From IMG/VR virus record IMGVR_UViG_3300030098_006327, positions 1 through 25,531 of that record: a stretch of 25,531 bases of DNA; one strand, given 5' to 3'. Of this stretch, positions 15,702 to 23,146 are shown in pieces. The position numbers and the translations under genes were made by a program. The number at the start of each line of letters is the position of its first letter. Positions within the stretch are counted from its first letter, which is position 1. The notes under the pieces are model-generated. The model ran no database searches. It saw nothing but the letters and a program-made list of their open reading frames with translations, and was not told where the DNA came from. This DNA is from a virus.

Positions 15702-16109
15702 CTATCCTACTGAAGCAACTATCTTGCTCAATTTCTTTGCTCTGTTTGGTGTTTGTTTCGCCCATTTAGAATCCAACATCTCTTTAGATGCTTCTAAATA
15801 GTTCTCTTTTTCTAAATATGATATAGTTTTTTTAAACTTGCTAAAACCACCTAGTCCTAACTGGTAACACATCTCAATTACAACCTCTTTAATAATATCA
15901 GGAGCAGTATTGAACCAATCAAATTTATTCTGTACTCTTAATGCTAAAGCCTTAACTTTCCTTAACAATATTTCTTCTGCTATATCTTCATCAAGAATTA
16001 AATCTTTTATTGCAAAGCCATACCCTATTGTTGGTATTCCAAGTGAATCATTGTAAACATGCTCTACAAATCCTTCACTCTCTTTGATATTTTCAATTAG
16101 GTTTTTCAT
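15702..16109 (-). CDS. T4-type lysozyme (GH24 endolysin), 135 aa
   Basis: The catalytic triad of T4-type lysozymes is visible: Glu12, then eight residues, Asp21, five residues, Thr27, in the string ESEGFVEHVYNDSLGIPT followed by IGYGF. The enzyme cuts the MurNAc-GlcNAc bond of peptidoglycan. Length is slightly below T4 lysozyme (164), with the helical C-terminal lobe shortened. There is no signal peptide, so it depends on the neighbouring holins. I chose the ATG at 16109, which overlaps the preceding stop as ATGA. The in-frame ATG at 16124 would add five residues and overlap the upstream gene by 19 bp. Confidence 0.9.
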   Translation of the reverse strand: MKNLIENIKESEGFVEHVYNDSLGIPTIGYGFAIKDLILDEDIAEEILLRKVKALALRVQNKFDWFNTAPDIIKEVVIEMCYQLGLGGFSKFKKTISYLEKENYLEASKEMLDSKWAKQTPNRAKKLSKIVASVG

Positions 16110-16339
16110 TCTGAACTTGTCCATTCTGATTTAGCTAATTCTGTTAATATTTCACTATGAGTATAAGTAGTCATACCATCAAAGCAACTAGGAGTATCAC
16201 CATTCCATTTAAGTATTGCTTTAGTATCATCATTTGTTTTTCTTAATGTAGCAGTAGATGATTGCATAGCACTTAAAATCATCTCATCTGTAATATCAGA
16301 TACATTTACTATAACCCATTTTCTATTAAAATAATCCAT
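16106..16339 (-). CDS. Hypothetical protein upstream of lysozyme, 77 aa
   Basis: No family recognised with certainty. The N-terminus (YFNRKWVIVNVSDITDEM) is followed by a Ser/Thr-rich helical stretch and a short C-terminal part containing KWNGDTPSCFDG and a final helix (HSEILTELAKS). The start overlaps the LamG gene stop (TAATG) with GGAG ten bases upstream, and the end overlaps the lysozyme start. It may be a small virion-associated or tail-fibre related protein. Confidence 0.6.
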   Translation of the reverse strand: MDYFNRKWVIVNVSDITDEMILSAMQSSTATLRKTNDDTKAILKWNGDTPSCFDGMTTYTHSEILTELAKSEWTSSE

Positions 16340-17049
16340 TATGGTGTATCTCCTTGAAAATCATCTGCTGCCATATTAGTCATAGTTCCATTATTAGAGT
16401 TATCTGACATATCATAAATAGTAGTGCCTGAATGATTTTCTAAACCATCACCCATTCTATACCAACCTTTAAGATGCAACCTTAAATAGCCATGGTCAAG
16501 ATAATTAAATATTTCACCACTATTATATATTACTTTAATTTGTTGTGCAGTTAATGTTGTATTATATATAACAACTTCAGATATGTTCCCATTAAAAAAG
16601 TATTGACTTCCACTTGCAGGTAAACTATCTCCACCTATCATAGCATTTGTATCAGTATCTAAATCAGTTTCTGTTCTAGTTTCTGTTTCCATTAAAACTC
16701 CATCAACATATACTTTTTGATTAATGCCATTGTATGTTGCTACAATATGATACCATCTACCTGCTGTTATAGCCACACCTGTTGTATTGACATTCTCAAC
16801 TTTAAATACTATTTCTTCACTACCATTTACATATAATAATATTCCTTTAGTAGTTCCATTCTTCCTATTAGAGAAAATAGTTTTATAGTCACCATCATCA
16901 GTTACTTTAATCCAAGAAGCTATAGTTATATTTGTGTGATTAAATGGAGTGCCTAATTGCACATAATCATCAGTACCATCAAATGCTAATGAAAATTCAT
17001 CTCTGAACTTATCACCACCCATTGTTGTTATTCTTCTAGTGGTAAACAT
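16339..17049 (-). CDS. LamG/concanavalin A-like lectin domain protein, 236 aa
   Basis: About residues 18-185 match the laminin G-type 3 (concanavalin A-like) fold: SLAFDGTDDYVQLGTP, ITIASWIKVTDD, ILLYVNGSEEIVFKV, GRWYHIVATYNG, KVYVDGVL, and FFNGNISEVVIYN then LTAQQIKVIYNSG. These domains bind carbohydrates and other ligands. In phages they are found on capsid or tail surface proteins that stick to host polysaccharide. A C-terminal ~50 residues (YRMGDGLENHSGTTIYDMSD) resembles the start of a second LamG-type unit. Start overlaps the preceding stop (TAATG); no signal peptide. It is encoded close to the capsid gene, so display on the head is as likely as on the tail. Confidence 0.82.
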   Translation of the reverse strand: MFTTRRITTMGGDKFRDEFSLAFDGTDDYVQLGTPFNHTNITIASWIKVTDDGDYKTIFSNRKNGTTKGILLYVNGSEEIVFKVENVNTTGVAITAGRWYHIVATYNGINQKVYVDGVLMETETRTETDLDTDTNAMIGGDSLPASGSQYFFNGNISEVVIYNTTLTAQQIKVIYNSGEIFNYLDHGYLRLHLKGWYRMGDGLENHSGTTIYDMSDNSNNGTMTNMAADDFQGDTP

Positions 17050-17555
17050 TAATCTTTTACAATGCCTATTCTCATTTTAAGGTCTGTTGTTGCAGCAGGA
17101 GTATAAGTTCCACCACTTCTGTTAATAGCATGAACATAAATGCTCCTTGTGTCTGATGCTGCCTTTACAACTAAACCTACATTAGTTTTAGTAGCAACTT
17201 GGCATCCAACTAAATCTGTATAATTAGATACATTAACAAATCCTAATATATCCCTTGCATTTGTATCTGATATATTAACTACTTCACCTTCATCTGATGC
17301 TAAAGCAGTATTATCAGTTTGGAAAACCAAATCTATTGCAGGTGCTTCATCATCTTCATCTAAAATCATTATTGATTGTATGATTGCAGACCCACCAGTA
17401 ACTGATACTGCATTTGCTATTTCTATTGATTGTGCAATTACATCATTATTTGCATGAGCTTCTACATCTGTGGTTAAAGTAACATCAATTAAATCAACAT
17501 CCATTTTGTTGAGTTTTTCAATTACTGCATATTTTCTTAAATTTGTTTCTGCCAT
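17049..17555 (-). CDS. Virion structural protein, possible decoration or fibre subunit, 168 aa
   Basis: A compact beta-rich protein with strands such as VSVTGGSAIIQSIMIL, APAIDLVFQTD and VGLVVKAASDTRSIYV and a basic closing strand (LKMRIGIVKD). It has an N-terminal helical start (LRKYAVIEKLNKMDVDLIDV), is coded soon after the capsid gene and has an AGAGAGGAAG site. No signal peptide or membrane segment. Position and composition suggest a decoration or fibre protein, but no family is certain. Confidence 0.55.
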   Translation of the reverse strand: MAETNLRKYAVIEKLNKMDVDLIDVTLTTDVEAHANNDVIAQSIEIANAVSVTGGSAIIQSIMILDEDDEAPAIDLVFQTDNTALASDEGEVVNISDTNARDILGFVNVSNYTDLVGCQVATKTNVGLVVKAASDTRSIYVHAINRSGGTYTPAATTDLKMRIGIVKD

Positions 17556-17609
17556 AATTTTCTTCCTCTCTAAAGTTTATGGTTACTATGAACGAGCCTT
17601 AAAGTTTAA

Positions 17610-17771
17610 TTACTTTTTAGCTTTTTTAATTTTTTTCTTTGTTTCTTTCTTTGGTAATGCTTTTCCATTAGCACCACATTCTTCAAATCTATCTTCTAAT
17701 GATTTTATATCATGGTTAGCTTCTGCCTTAATAATAACACCATTTGGTTTTTTGAAAAATCTATCTGCCAT
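17610..17771 (-). CDS. Small basic protein after the capsid gene, 53 aa
   Basis: An open frame of 54 codons from ATG 17771 (with GGAGATAGTTT upstream) to TAA at 17610. The product starts MADRFFKKPNGVIIKAEANH and ends in a Lys-rich tail (PKKETKKKIKKAKK). It is the first gene after the terminator that follows the capsid gene. Small basic proteins at this place are often head-associated (decoration or DNA-binding), but this one has no recognisable domain. Confidence 0.65.
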   Translation of the reverse strand: MADRFFKKPNGVIIKAEANHDIKSLEDRFEECGANGKALPKKETKKKIKKAKK

Positions 17772-17785
17772 AATAAACTATCTCC

Positions 17786-17819
17786 TATTTAAAAAGAGAG
17801 GGGGAATAAACCCCCTCTC
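17786..17819 (-). terminator. Rho-independent terminator directly after the major capsid gene
   Basis: On the minus strand GAGAGGGGG and CCCCCTCTC form a perfect 9-bp stem with a 6-base loop, followed by TTTTTAAAT. It lies 13 bp after the capsid gene stop and before the next gene, all in the same direction. It probably lets only part of the transcripts continue, giving more capsid mRNA than downstream mRNA. Capsid-proximal terminators are well known, for example T-phi in T7. Confidence 0.88.
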
Positions 17820-17831
17820 AATCATTAACTA

Positions 17832-18776
17832 TTAAGAAACATCTGAAAGAACATAAACACCAAAGGAATCTTTGATTTCTATTTCTCCCCAAAATCCAGT
17901 AACAACATACTCTGTTGATCTGAATGAAGCATTTCGTTCTGTTTCTAATCTCATTAAGCCTTCAGGCCCAACTGCGATTCCAATAGCACCTTTAGACATA
18001 GCAAATCCTGCAGCATCGCCACCTGAACTTACATCTTCGTCTATTTGGTCTGACCAGTAAATATTGAAACCTGCAAGAGATCCAACATAACCAGTTTGCA
18101 TAGCTTCTTCGCCTTTACTGCCCATAAATGACATTGGCTTTGCATTTGAGCCAGTAACAGCATCATCATGCAATAGGCTGATAATACCTTTGCCACCCCA
18201 AACTTGCTTTGGAGATAGCACTAAAGAATAAGGCATTGGCGCACCTGCAGCTCTTAATTGTCGCATTGAACCAAACACATGAGATAATGCAAGTGAAGTA
18301 CCTGCACCACACTCTGTTTGACTAAATGATTTACCTAATTCTACTACATCGTCATCTAATTTAGCAGCTACTGCATTACCTAGAACAGCTCCAACATTAC
18401 CAACTAGGTCTTCAGCATTACCCATAACTGCTAAATCGGTCACATCTGCTCTAATCACATGCTCAGTTATAGTTGCTGTTCTAGCTGCTGTTGTTACTGA
18501 AGTTACAGTAGTTTCATCAGCACCATCACCTGGTGTTCCAACATCACTTGTTGCTAGTTTTGTATAGTCTGCGAATTGTACTGAAACTGATCCTTGATTT
18601 GCCTGTTTAACTGTACAAAGTGGAAGCATAACATTAGCTTTGTTAAATGCTATTACAGCATCACCAATAGTTTTACCTATACCACCTGCAGCAACTCCAG
18701 TATCCGTTTCTGCCATTTGTAAATTAGCACCCATTGGACACAATGGATTATAATTAATATTGTTAATAAATCCCAT
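17832..18776 (-). CDS. Major capsid protein (HK97-fold), 314 aa
   Basis: A 314-residue protein right after the scaffold-like genes, with size and residue use of a capsid protein. Segments include the Ala-rich spine-helix-like ISDAVIAF/AKLDDDVVELG region (about 130-150), LRAAGAPMPYSLVLSPKQVWG (a typical P-domain strand-loop), AGFNIYWSDQIDEDV and a C-terminal MRLETERNASFRSTEYVVTGFWGEIEI, which matches the ending of HK97-type capsids. No N-terminal delta domain is seen, in line with a separate scaffold gene. It is followed by a strong terminator. The start at 18776 has AAGGAG ten bases upstream. Confidence 0.82.
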   Translation of the reverse strand: MGFINNINYNPLCPMGANLQMAETDTGVAAGGIGKTIGDAVIAFNKANVMLPLCTVKQANQGSVSVQFADYTKLATSDVGTPGDGADETTVTSVTTAARTATITEHVIRADVTDLAVMGNAEDLVGNVGAVLGNAVAAKLDDDVVELGKSFSQTECGAGTSLALSHVFGSMRQLRAAGAPMPYSLVLSPKQVWGGKGIISLLHDDAVTGSNAKPMSFMGSKGEEAMQTGYVGSLAGFNIYWSDQIDEDVSSGGDAAGFAMSKGAIGIAVGPEGLMRLETERNASFRSTEYVVTGFWGEIEIKDSFGVYVLSDVS

Positions 18777-18783
18777 GATTCAT

Positions 18784-19056
18784 TTACTCCTTGTTATTTG
18801 TTTGATAAGGTTTTCTTAAAGTGCCTTCACCAAAACCACTAAACATACCAATGGATGACTTAACAATAGGTTTACCCTCTTGTTTATTCGTAGCTCTTTC
18901 TTCCATTTCATCTAAGTATTGACCATACCTCATTTTGCTACCCTTATATTTAACATCAATATCACCATCAGGTAATATCTTATGCTCCATATCTTTTTTA
19001 GGGTCTAGGTCTACACCCAATACTTTATTACATGTATCCAAGCTTAATATCTCCAT
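18784..19056 (-). CDS. Small protein between scaffold and capsid genes, start uncertain
   Basis: The frame ends at 18784 and is open upstream to beyond 19140, overlapping the scaffold gene. Three starts are possible: ATG at 19056 (90 residues, no ribosome binding site), TTG at 19041 (GGAG nine bases upstream, about 85 residues), or GTG at 19140 (118 residues, no site). I list the ATG but find the TTG credible. The product is Lys/Asp/Glu-rich with MRYGQYLDEMEERATN and a C-terminal SSIGMFSGFGEGTLRKPYQ. The frame is +1 relative to the scaffold gene, so a frameshifted longer scaffold is also possible but no slippery site is seen. The role is probably in head assembly. Confidence 0.55.
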   Translation of the reverse strand: MEILSLDTCNKVLGVDLDPKKDMEHKILPDGDIDVKYKGSKMRYGQYLDEMEERATNKQEGKPIVKSSIGMFSGFGEGTLRKPYQTNNKE

Positions 19057-19612
19057 TAATAATATTGCTATTAGCTTTTTCGTATCCTTCAGGGTCTTTA
19101 GTTGCCCACTCTTGATATGAGCTATATCCACCAAATTCACTTAATTTGGCATCTCTACCCTCAGGTACATTAGGCACTTTAGTAGATTGAGCATTCAATC
19201 TCTTTGATAATTTTTCTATTTCATTTAAAGGTAAATGACCAAAGCTTTCTCTATCTTCATCTGAAAAAGTTTCAAGAATTTTATTCTTACGATTATCAAA
19301 GTAAGCTTTATATTCACCAACTTGACCTTTTAAATTGTCAATTTGTGTATCCCTTTCTTTAATAATAGATTGATATTCTCCTGCTTCTTCCATCTTTTTT
19401 TGACGAGCAGCAGCCTTATCTTTCTCTATTGCTTCAAGCCTAGATTCCAACTCTTGGTTTTTTGATCTTAACTTTTTATTGTAAGAAACTTCATTTTCAT
19501 GTAAAGATTTCCAGTTTGTATCATTTCCAGTTTGAACTGACTGTTCGGATTGAGCTGACTGCTCACCAGGATTTACTGTCTGTGCATCTTGGTTTATGTT
19601 TTCACTTGACAT
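19028..19612 (-). CDS. Putative capsid scaffolding protein, 194 aa
   Basis: A Gln/Glu/Lys/Ser-rich protein with a low-complexity, disordered-looking N-terminus (about residues 1-30, NINQDAQTVNPGEQSAQSEQ) and a long charged coiled coil (about 35-110, KNQELESRLEAIEKDKAAAR). Helical segments follow, ending with about 50 residues rich in Ser, Asn and Tyr. This is the make-up of scaffolding proteins, which guide capsid assembly and leave. It is the first gene of the leftward late operon, two genes before the capsid gene. GGAG lies nine bases before the ATG. Confidence 0.72.
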   Translation of the reverse strand: MSSENINQDAQTVNPGEQSAQSEQSVQTGNDTNWKSLHENEVSYNKKLRSKNQELESRLEAIEKDKAAARQKKMEEAGEYQSIIKERDTQIDNLKGQVGEYKAYFDNRKNKILETFSDEDRESFGHLPLNEIEKLSKRLNAQSTKVPNVPEGRDAKLSEFGGYSSYQEWATKDPEGYEKANSNIINGDIKLGYM

Positions 19613-19650
19613 TTGAATTTACTCCTTTTTTGTCTTTGAAATTAAACAAA

Positions 19651-19672
19651 TTTATAAAATATCTTTTATAAA
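19651..19672. repeat. Perfect inverted repeat in the divergent control region (operator candidate)
   Basis: TTTATAAAA and TTTTATAAA are exact inverted copies (9-bp arms, 4-base spacer). The repeat lies between the divergent scaffold and terL genes and overlaps the candidate -10 box and spacer of the leftward promoter, so it could be an operator for a dimeric regulator. AT-only sequence raises the chance of a random match. Confidence 0.5.
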
Positions 19673-19684
19673 TCATACCTTAAA
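19656..19684 (-). promoter_or_regulatory. Candidate promoter of the leftward late operon
   Basis: TTTAAG (19679-19684) and TATTTT (19656-19661) are 17 bases apart on the minus strand, upstream of the scaffold start at 19612. The boxes are weak matches in very AT-rich DNA. A promoter is expected between the divergent genes. Confidence 0.3.
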
Positions 19685-19698
19685 ATATAAATTAATAG

Positions 19699-19727
19699 TT
19701 GTTTATTACAATAATATTTATTATAAA
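19699..19727 (+). promoter_or_regulatory. Candidate promoter of the terL operon
   Basis: TTGTTT (19699-19704), a 17-base spacer and TATAAA (19722-19727) fit a sigma70-type promoter. Transcription would start around 19734-19738, next to or on the terL ATG at 19738, which has no ribosome binding site. Confidence 0.4.
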
Positions 19728-19737
19728 TGTTAAAATA

Positions 19738-21105
19738 ATGCAAAATATTAATACTTACAGGCAAGAATGGTTTAACTTTGTTAACTATGAACCTCATAAT
19801 GGGCAATTAAAGCTGCATAATCCACCTAATGGAATATATGATGCAGATAATAATCCTGATGGTACAAGATTTACAGTAGTATCTGCAGGTAGAAGGTTTG
19901 GCAAAAGCTTTTCTGCAGCCAGGGAAATAGAAATACAATTATGTATTCCTGCATCTACTTGTTGGATAGTTAGTCCTAATTATGCGACTTCATCTCGTAT
20001 ATTTGATTTTGTTTATAAAGAATTAGTTTTAGAAAAAGGTTACAAGCCATCAAGATATTCAGCTAAAGATCAGATACTGGAATTTGATTGGGCAGGTGGT
20101 AAATCAATATTAAAAGGATTATCATGTGAGCATCCTAATTCTATGATTGGAGCAGGAGTTAGTTTAGTTGTTTTTGATGAGTGTGCTAAAATACAAAACC
20201 TACAAAGAATATGGGAGATGTATGTTAGGCCCACATTATCAGATGGTAGTGTAGGTAAAGGAAGAGCAATATTTATATCTACACCTATGGGTAATAATTT
20301 TTTTAAAACATTATATGACAGAGGGCAAAATGAAAAAGGTTGGTTTTCATTCCAATCTCCTTCTTATGAAAACACTTTTGCTTACCCTGAAGGAAAAGAT
20401 GATCCTGACTTAATAGAAGCTAAACGAATGATGAGTGATGAAGTTTTTAGGCAAGAATATTTAGCAGACTTTACTACATTACAGGGTGCAGTTTACAATG
20501 ATTTTTCAAGGTCACAGAATGTAGGTGACTATAAATATGACTACAGATTACCAACTTTTTTATCTGTAGATTTTGGTTATAGACAACCTGCTGTATTATG
20601 GTTTCAAACTAAAACAATAAATGGTGTAGACCATGTATATATAATAGATGAGATAATTCATCAAAAAAATATAAAGACATCTGAGTTAGTAGATATGATT
20701 AAAAGTAGACCTTATCAACTAACAATGGTATATGGTGACCCTGCAGGTTACCAAGTTCAGGCTTCAGTAGGTATGGGAGAAGCAGATATATTTTACAAGC
20801 AAATTGGTTGGAGAATATTTGCTTTAAGAGATAGGTCATCTCGTAGTATTGCTTCAGGTGTATCTCATACAAGGAACTTTATATTATCTTCTAGTGGTGA
20901 AAGAAGATTGCATATAGATAAAAGTTGTACTGGTATCATTAGCGACATAGAGGGATATGCTTATCCTGATACGAAAGAGGGTCACAATTTAAAGGAATTG
21001 CCTTTAAAAGATGGCTATTACGATCATGGTTGTGATGCTCTTCGTTATTTTTTGGTTAATCATTTCCCTATAAAACAATATAAAATAAAATTCGGAGAAA
21101 GATAA
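19738..21105 (+). CDS. terL: Terminase large subunit (ATPase and nuclease), 455 aa
   Basis: All motor motifs are present. The ATPase part has Walker A SAGRRFGKS (residues 49-57), Walker B VVFDE (144-148) and the coupling motif STP (181-183). The nuclease part, of the RNase H-like fold, has FLSVDFG (Asp278), YGDPAG (Asp334) and DHGCDALR (Asp433). The enzyme packages DNA into the capsid and cuts it. I start at the ATG 19738; the in-frame TTG at 19699 would lie inside the candidate promoter. There is no ribosome binding site before the ATG, unusual for this genome. The stop overlaps the portal start (TAATG). Confidence 0.95.
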   Translation: MQNINTYRQEWFNFVNYEPHNGQLKLHNPPNGIYDADNNPDGTRFTVVSAGRRFGKSFSAAREIEIQLCIPASTCWIVSPNYATSSRIFDFVYKELVLEKGYKPSRYSAKDQILEFDWAGGKSILKGLSCEHPNSMIGAGVSLVVFDECAKIQNLQRIWEMYVRPTLSDGSVGKGRAIFISTPMGNNFFKTLYDRGQNEKGWFSFQSPSYENTFAYPEGKDDPDLIEAKRMMSDEVFRQEYLADFTTLQGAVYNDFSRSQNVGDYKYDYRLPTFLSVDFGYRQPAVLWFQTKTINGVDHVYIIDEIIHQKNIKTSELVDMIKSRPYQLTMVYGDPAGYQVQASVGMGEADIFYKQIGWRIFALRDRSSRSIASGVSHTRNFILSSSGERRLHIDKSCTGIISDIEGYAYPDTKEGHNLKELPLKDGYYDHGCDALRYFLVNHFPIKQYKIKFGER

Positions 21106-22460
21106 TGATATATTCTATGGCAAGGCGAATTATTGATGAATCAGTAAAAGAGCAAAAACTTAATATGGCCAAAAATAGAAGAGCATTGACTTATAAAATG
21201 CTTGACTATTATAATGGTGATAACACAAAACAATATATAGATGGATATTTTAAAGCACAATCATTTAGGGAAATACCTCCTACTGCTATGAATATAACCA
21301 AAAGGTTTATTAATAAAATGGCCAGGACTTATACTTTAGGTGCAAATAGAACTTTAGATAATAAGCAAGAACAATATAATTCACTAACTAGATTTAAAGA
21401 TTTAAAATTAAAACATTTTGAGAAAATGACTAAGCTTTTAGGTACTATGGCAGTCCATGTGGGCCTAGAAGAGCAGCCAAATGGTGATAAATTCTTTAAA
21501 TATACACCTAAGTATGCATTTGATGTAGAGCTTGACCCTAATGATCCATTTAAAGCTATAGCAATTAAATATCCTATTATGCTAAACACCGATGATGTTA
21601 CTGTTGGCAACGAAGTTTTGCAATATGCTTATTATGATGACCAGGGATTTATAATATATGATGAAACTGGTAAAGAGCTACAAGCAGAAACACATGATTT
21701 AGGTGTATTGCCTTTTGTTTTCTTACATAGAGATCATCAGCAATTAGAGTTTAATGTTCCAGGAGCTACTGATATAATATCTGCAAATGAGCAACTTAAT
21801 ATTCTGTTTACTGAAATGAACCTTGGTATGAGATTCCAAATGTTTGGCCAATATACTATTACTGGAATGTATGCTGATGAAAACTTTCAAAGAGCAGGTT
21901 CTGATGAAATGATAATACTACCTGAGGGTGCAGATTTAGATATTGTATCTCCATCAGTTAATATAAACGATGCTATATCACTTGCCAAAAGTATGTTAGA
22001 AATTGTCGCTTCTAATAATCACTTAACAGTATCATTTATCGACCCACAAAAAGACAGACCACAGTCAGGAACTGCATTGCAAATAAGAAATATAGAATAT
22101 AACGAAAAATATTTAGATGATTTAGGTATTTGGGTTGGTGCAGAGATGGAATTATATGAACTCGAAAAATTAATTGCATCTAGGGCAGGAATTAATTTGC
22201 CTGATAGATTAGGAATTGACTTTAATGAACCTAAGACTATAATGACAGTACCTGAGGAAATATCTTGGAATACATGGAAATTAGAAAACAATCTAACAAC
22301 TAAAGCTAAAATATTACAGGAACAAAATAAAGACTTGACAATAGAACAAGCTCAAGCTTTAGTAGATGAAAATAAGGAAATAAATGGCCCAAAAGAACAA
22401 GAACAACAAACAGGATCAATTTTTAATAGGCTTCGTCAAAGACCTACAGAAGTTAAATAA
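21105..22460 (+). CDS. Portal protein, 451 aa
   Basis: The protein follows terL with a TAATG overlap and has the size of SPP1/HK97-type portals. N-terminal MLDYYNGDN and IPPTAMNITKRFINKMARTY match the family start, where a short helix and a conserved N-x3-RF/I-x3-V/M-type helix occur. Further on come YTPKYAFDVELDPNDP, VLPFVFLHRDH (the strand with conserved Phe), SANEQLNILFTEM and the helical crown-like C-terminus (about 330-451). The portal forms the dodecameric channel for DNA. The last 77 bp are shared with the next gene in another frame. Confidence 0.9.
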   Translation: MIYSMARRIIDESVKEQKLNMAKNRRALTYKMLDYYNGDNTKQYIDGYFKAQSFREIPPTAMNITKRFINKMARTYTLGANRTLDNKQEQYNSLTRFKDLKLKHFEKMTKLLGTMAVHVGLEEQPNGDKFFKYTPKYAFDVELDPNDPFKAIAIKYPIMLNTDDVTVGNEVLQYAYYDDQGFIIYDETGKELQAETHDLGVLPFVFLHRDHQQLEFNVPGATDIISANEQLNILFTEMNLGMRFQMFGQYTITGMYADENFQRAGSDEMIILPEGADLDIVSPSVNINDAISLAKSMLEIVASNNHLTVSFIDPQKDRPQSGTALQIRNIEYNEKYLDDLGIWVGAEMELYELEKLIASRAGINLPDRLGIDFNEPKTIMTVPEEISWNTWKLENNLTTKAKILQEQNKDLTIEQAQALVDENKEINGPKEQEQQTGSIFNRLRQRPTEVK

Positions 22461-22635
22461 GGTTAAGATAAAAGTACCTAAAAAAAATATTGCCGATGTT
22501 TTAGATAATCCTAGGGAATATGCAATAAATTTTATTGAAAGTAGTTTTGTTCAATATATTCCTAGGTATATAAAAGCACATAAATTAGGTCAGAAATTTG
22601 GAAAGGATTTAGTTGAAAATAACTCTAAAGACTAA
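22384..22635 (+). CDS. Small basic protein overlapping the portal gene, 83 aa
   Basis: The ATG at 22384 is preceded by AAGGAAATAA inside the portal gene, and the first ~25 codons share DNA with the portal C-terminus. The protein continues well beyond it to 22635. It is Lys-rich with helical segments (LIGFVKDLQKLNKVKIKVP, INFIESSFVQYIPRYIKAHK). The next gene starts (TTG 22613) inside its end. It probably assists portal or neck assembly, but no family is recognised. Confidence 0.62.
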   Translation: MAQKNKNNKQDQFLIGFVKDLQKLNKVKIKVPKKNIADVLDNPREYAINFIESSFVQYIPRYIKAHKLGQKFGKDLVENNSKD

Positions 22636-23146
22636 TTTTGATATAGAAACTGCAATTAAAAGTTTAAACGAAAATGCACAAAAGTTCGTAAACGAAGTTG
22701 CAGAAGAGTTTAAAAAGGGTACAGATGCACATATAAAAACAGGTGCATTTAAACCTTTAAAAGAATCAACTAAAAAGCTACATGGAAGCCATCTGCCTTT
22801 ACATCTAACTGGAAAACTAGCAAAATCTAATAAATTATTTCCTGCAAAAGGGAAATCTCTAATAGCTAGAGTAAAAAACACAGCTAAAAGTACTAAATCT
22901 TATAGAGTATTTAAAAACAATGGTAAAGTATATAGAGGTAAGCGAAATAAAACAGGTGAATTCTATGGATACTATCAAAACAAAGGATTTAAAACAGCTC
23001 CTGACTCTTTAATACCTAATAAAACTGTACCTGCAAGAACTTTTTTCGAAGTGGATGAGGATAAATTGTTTTTAAAGTATAAATTTGACAAGTTTACAGA
23101 AAGAGTTAATAAATCATTTAAATTTTATAAGAGAATGGTGAGATAA
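22613..23146 (+). CDS. Mu gpG-like virion morphogenesis/neck protein, 177 aa
   Basis: The pattern fits the phage virion morphogenesis family (Mu gpG/tail S type): an N-terminal helix with many charged residues, FKPLKESTKKLHG, then LHLTGKLAKSNKL (the conserved L-x-x-TGxL-x-x-S), a short basic strand, FYGYYQNKGF near an expected aromatic/His-G, and PARTFFEV near the end. Such proteins join head and tail. I take TTG 22613 as start, because AAAGGA lies about seven bases upstream and the frame has no better start there. It overlaps the previous gene by 23 bp and touches the next (TAATG). Confidence 0.72.
   Translation: MKITLKTNFDIETAIKSLNENAQKFVNEVAEEFKKGTDAHIKTGAFKPLKESTKKLHGSHLPLHLTGKLAKSNKLFPAKGKSLIARVKNTAKSTKSYRVFKNNGKVYRGKRNKTGEFYGYYQNKGFKTAPDSLIPNKTVPARTFFEVDEDKLFLKYKFDKFTERVNKSFKFYKRMVR

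Noticed and set aside
15108-15801. Overlapping plus-strand frames of 61-114 codons opposite the holin-like genes
   Set aside because: They mirror minus-strand membrane-protein genes that have good start sites and operon coupling; no plus-strand promoter or start signal was seen.
21329-22881. Minus-strand frames of about 90 codons opposite portal and gpG-like genes
   Set aside because: They are antisense to recognisable phage genes and have no start signals; composition looks like reverse-complement shadow.
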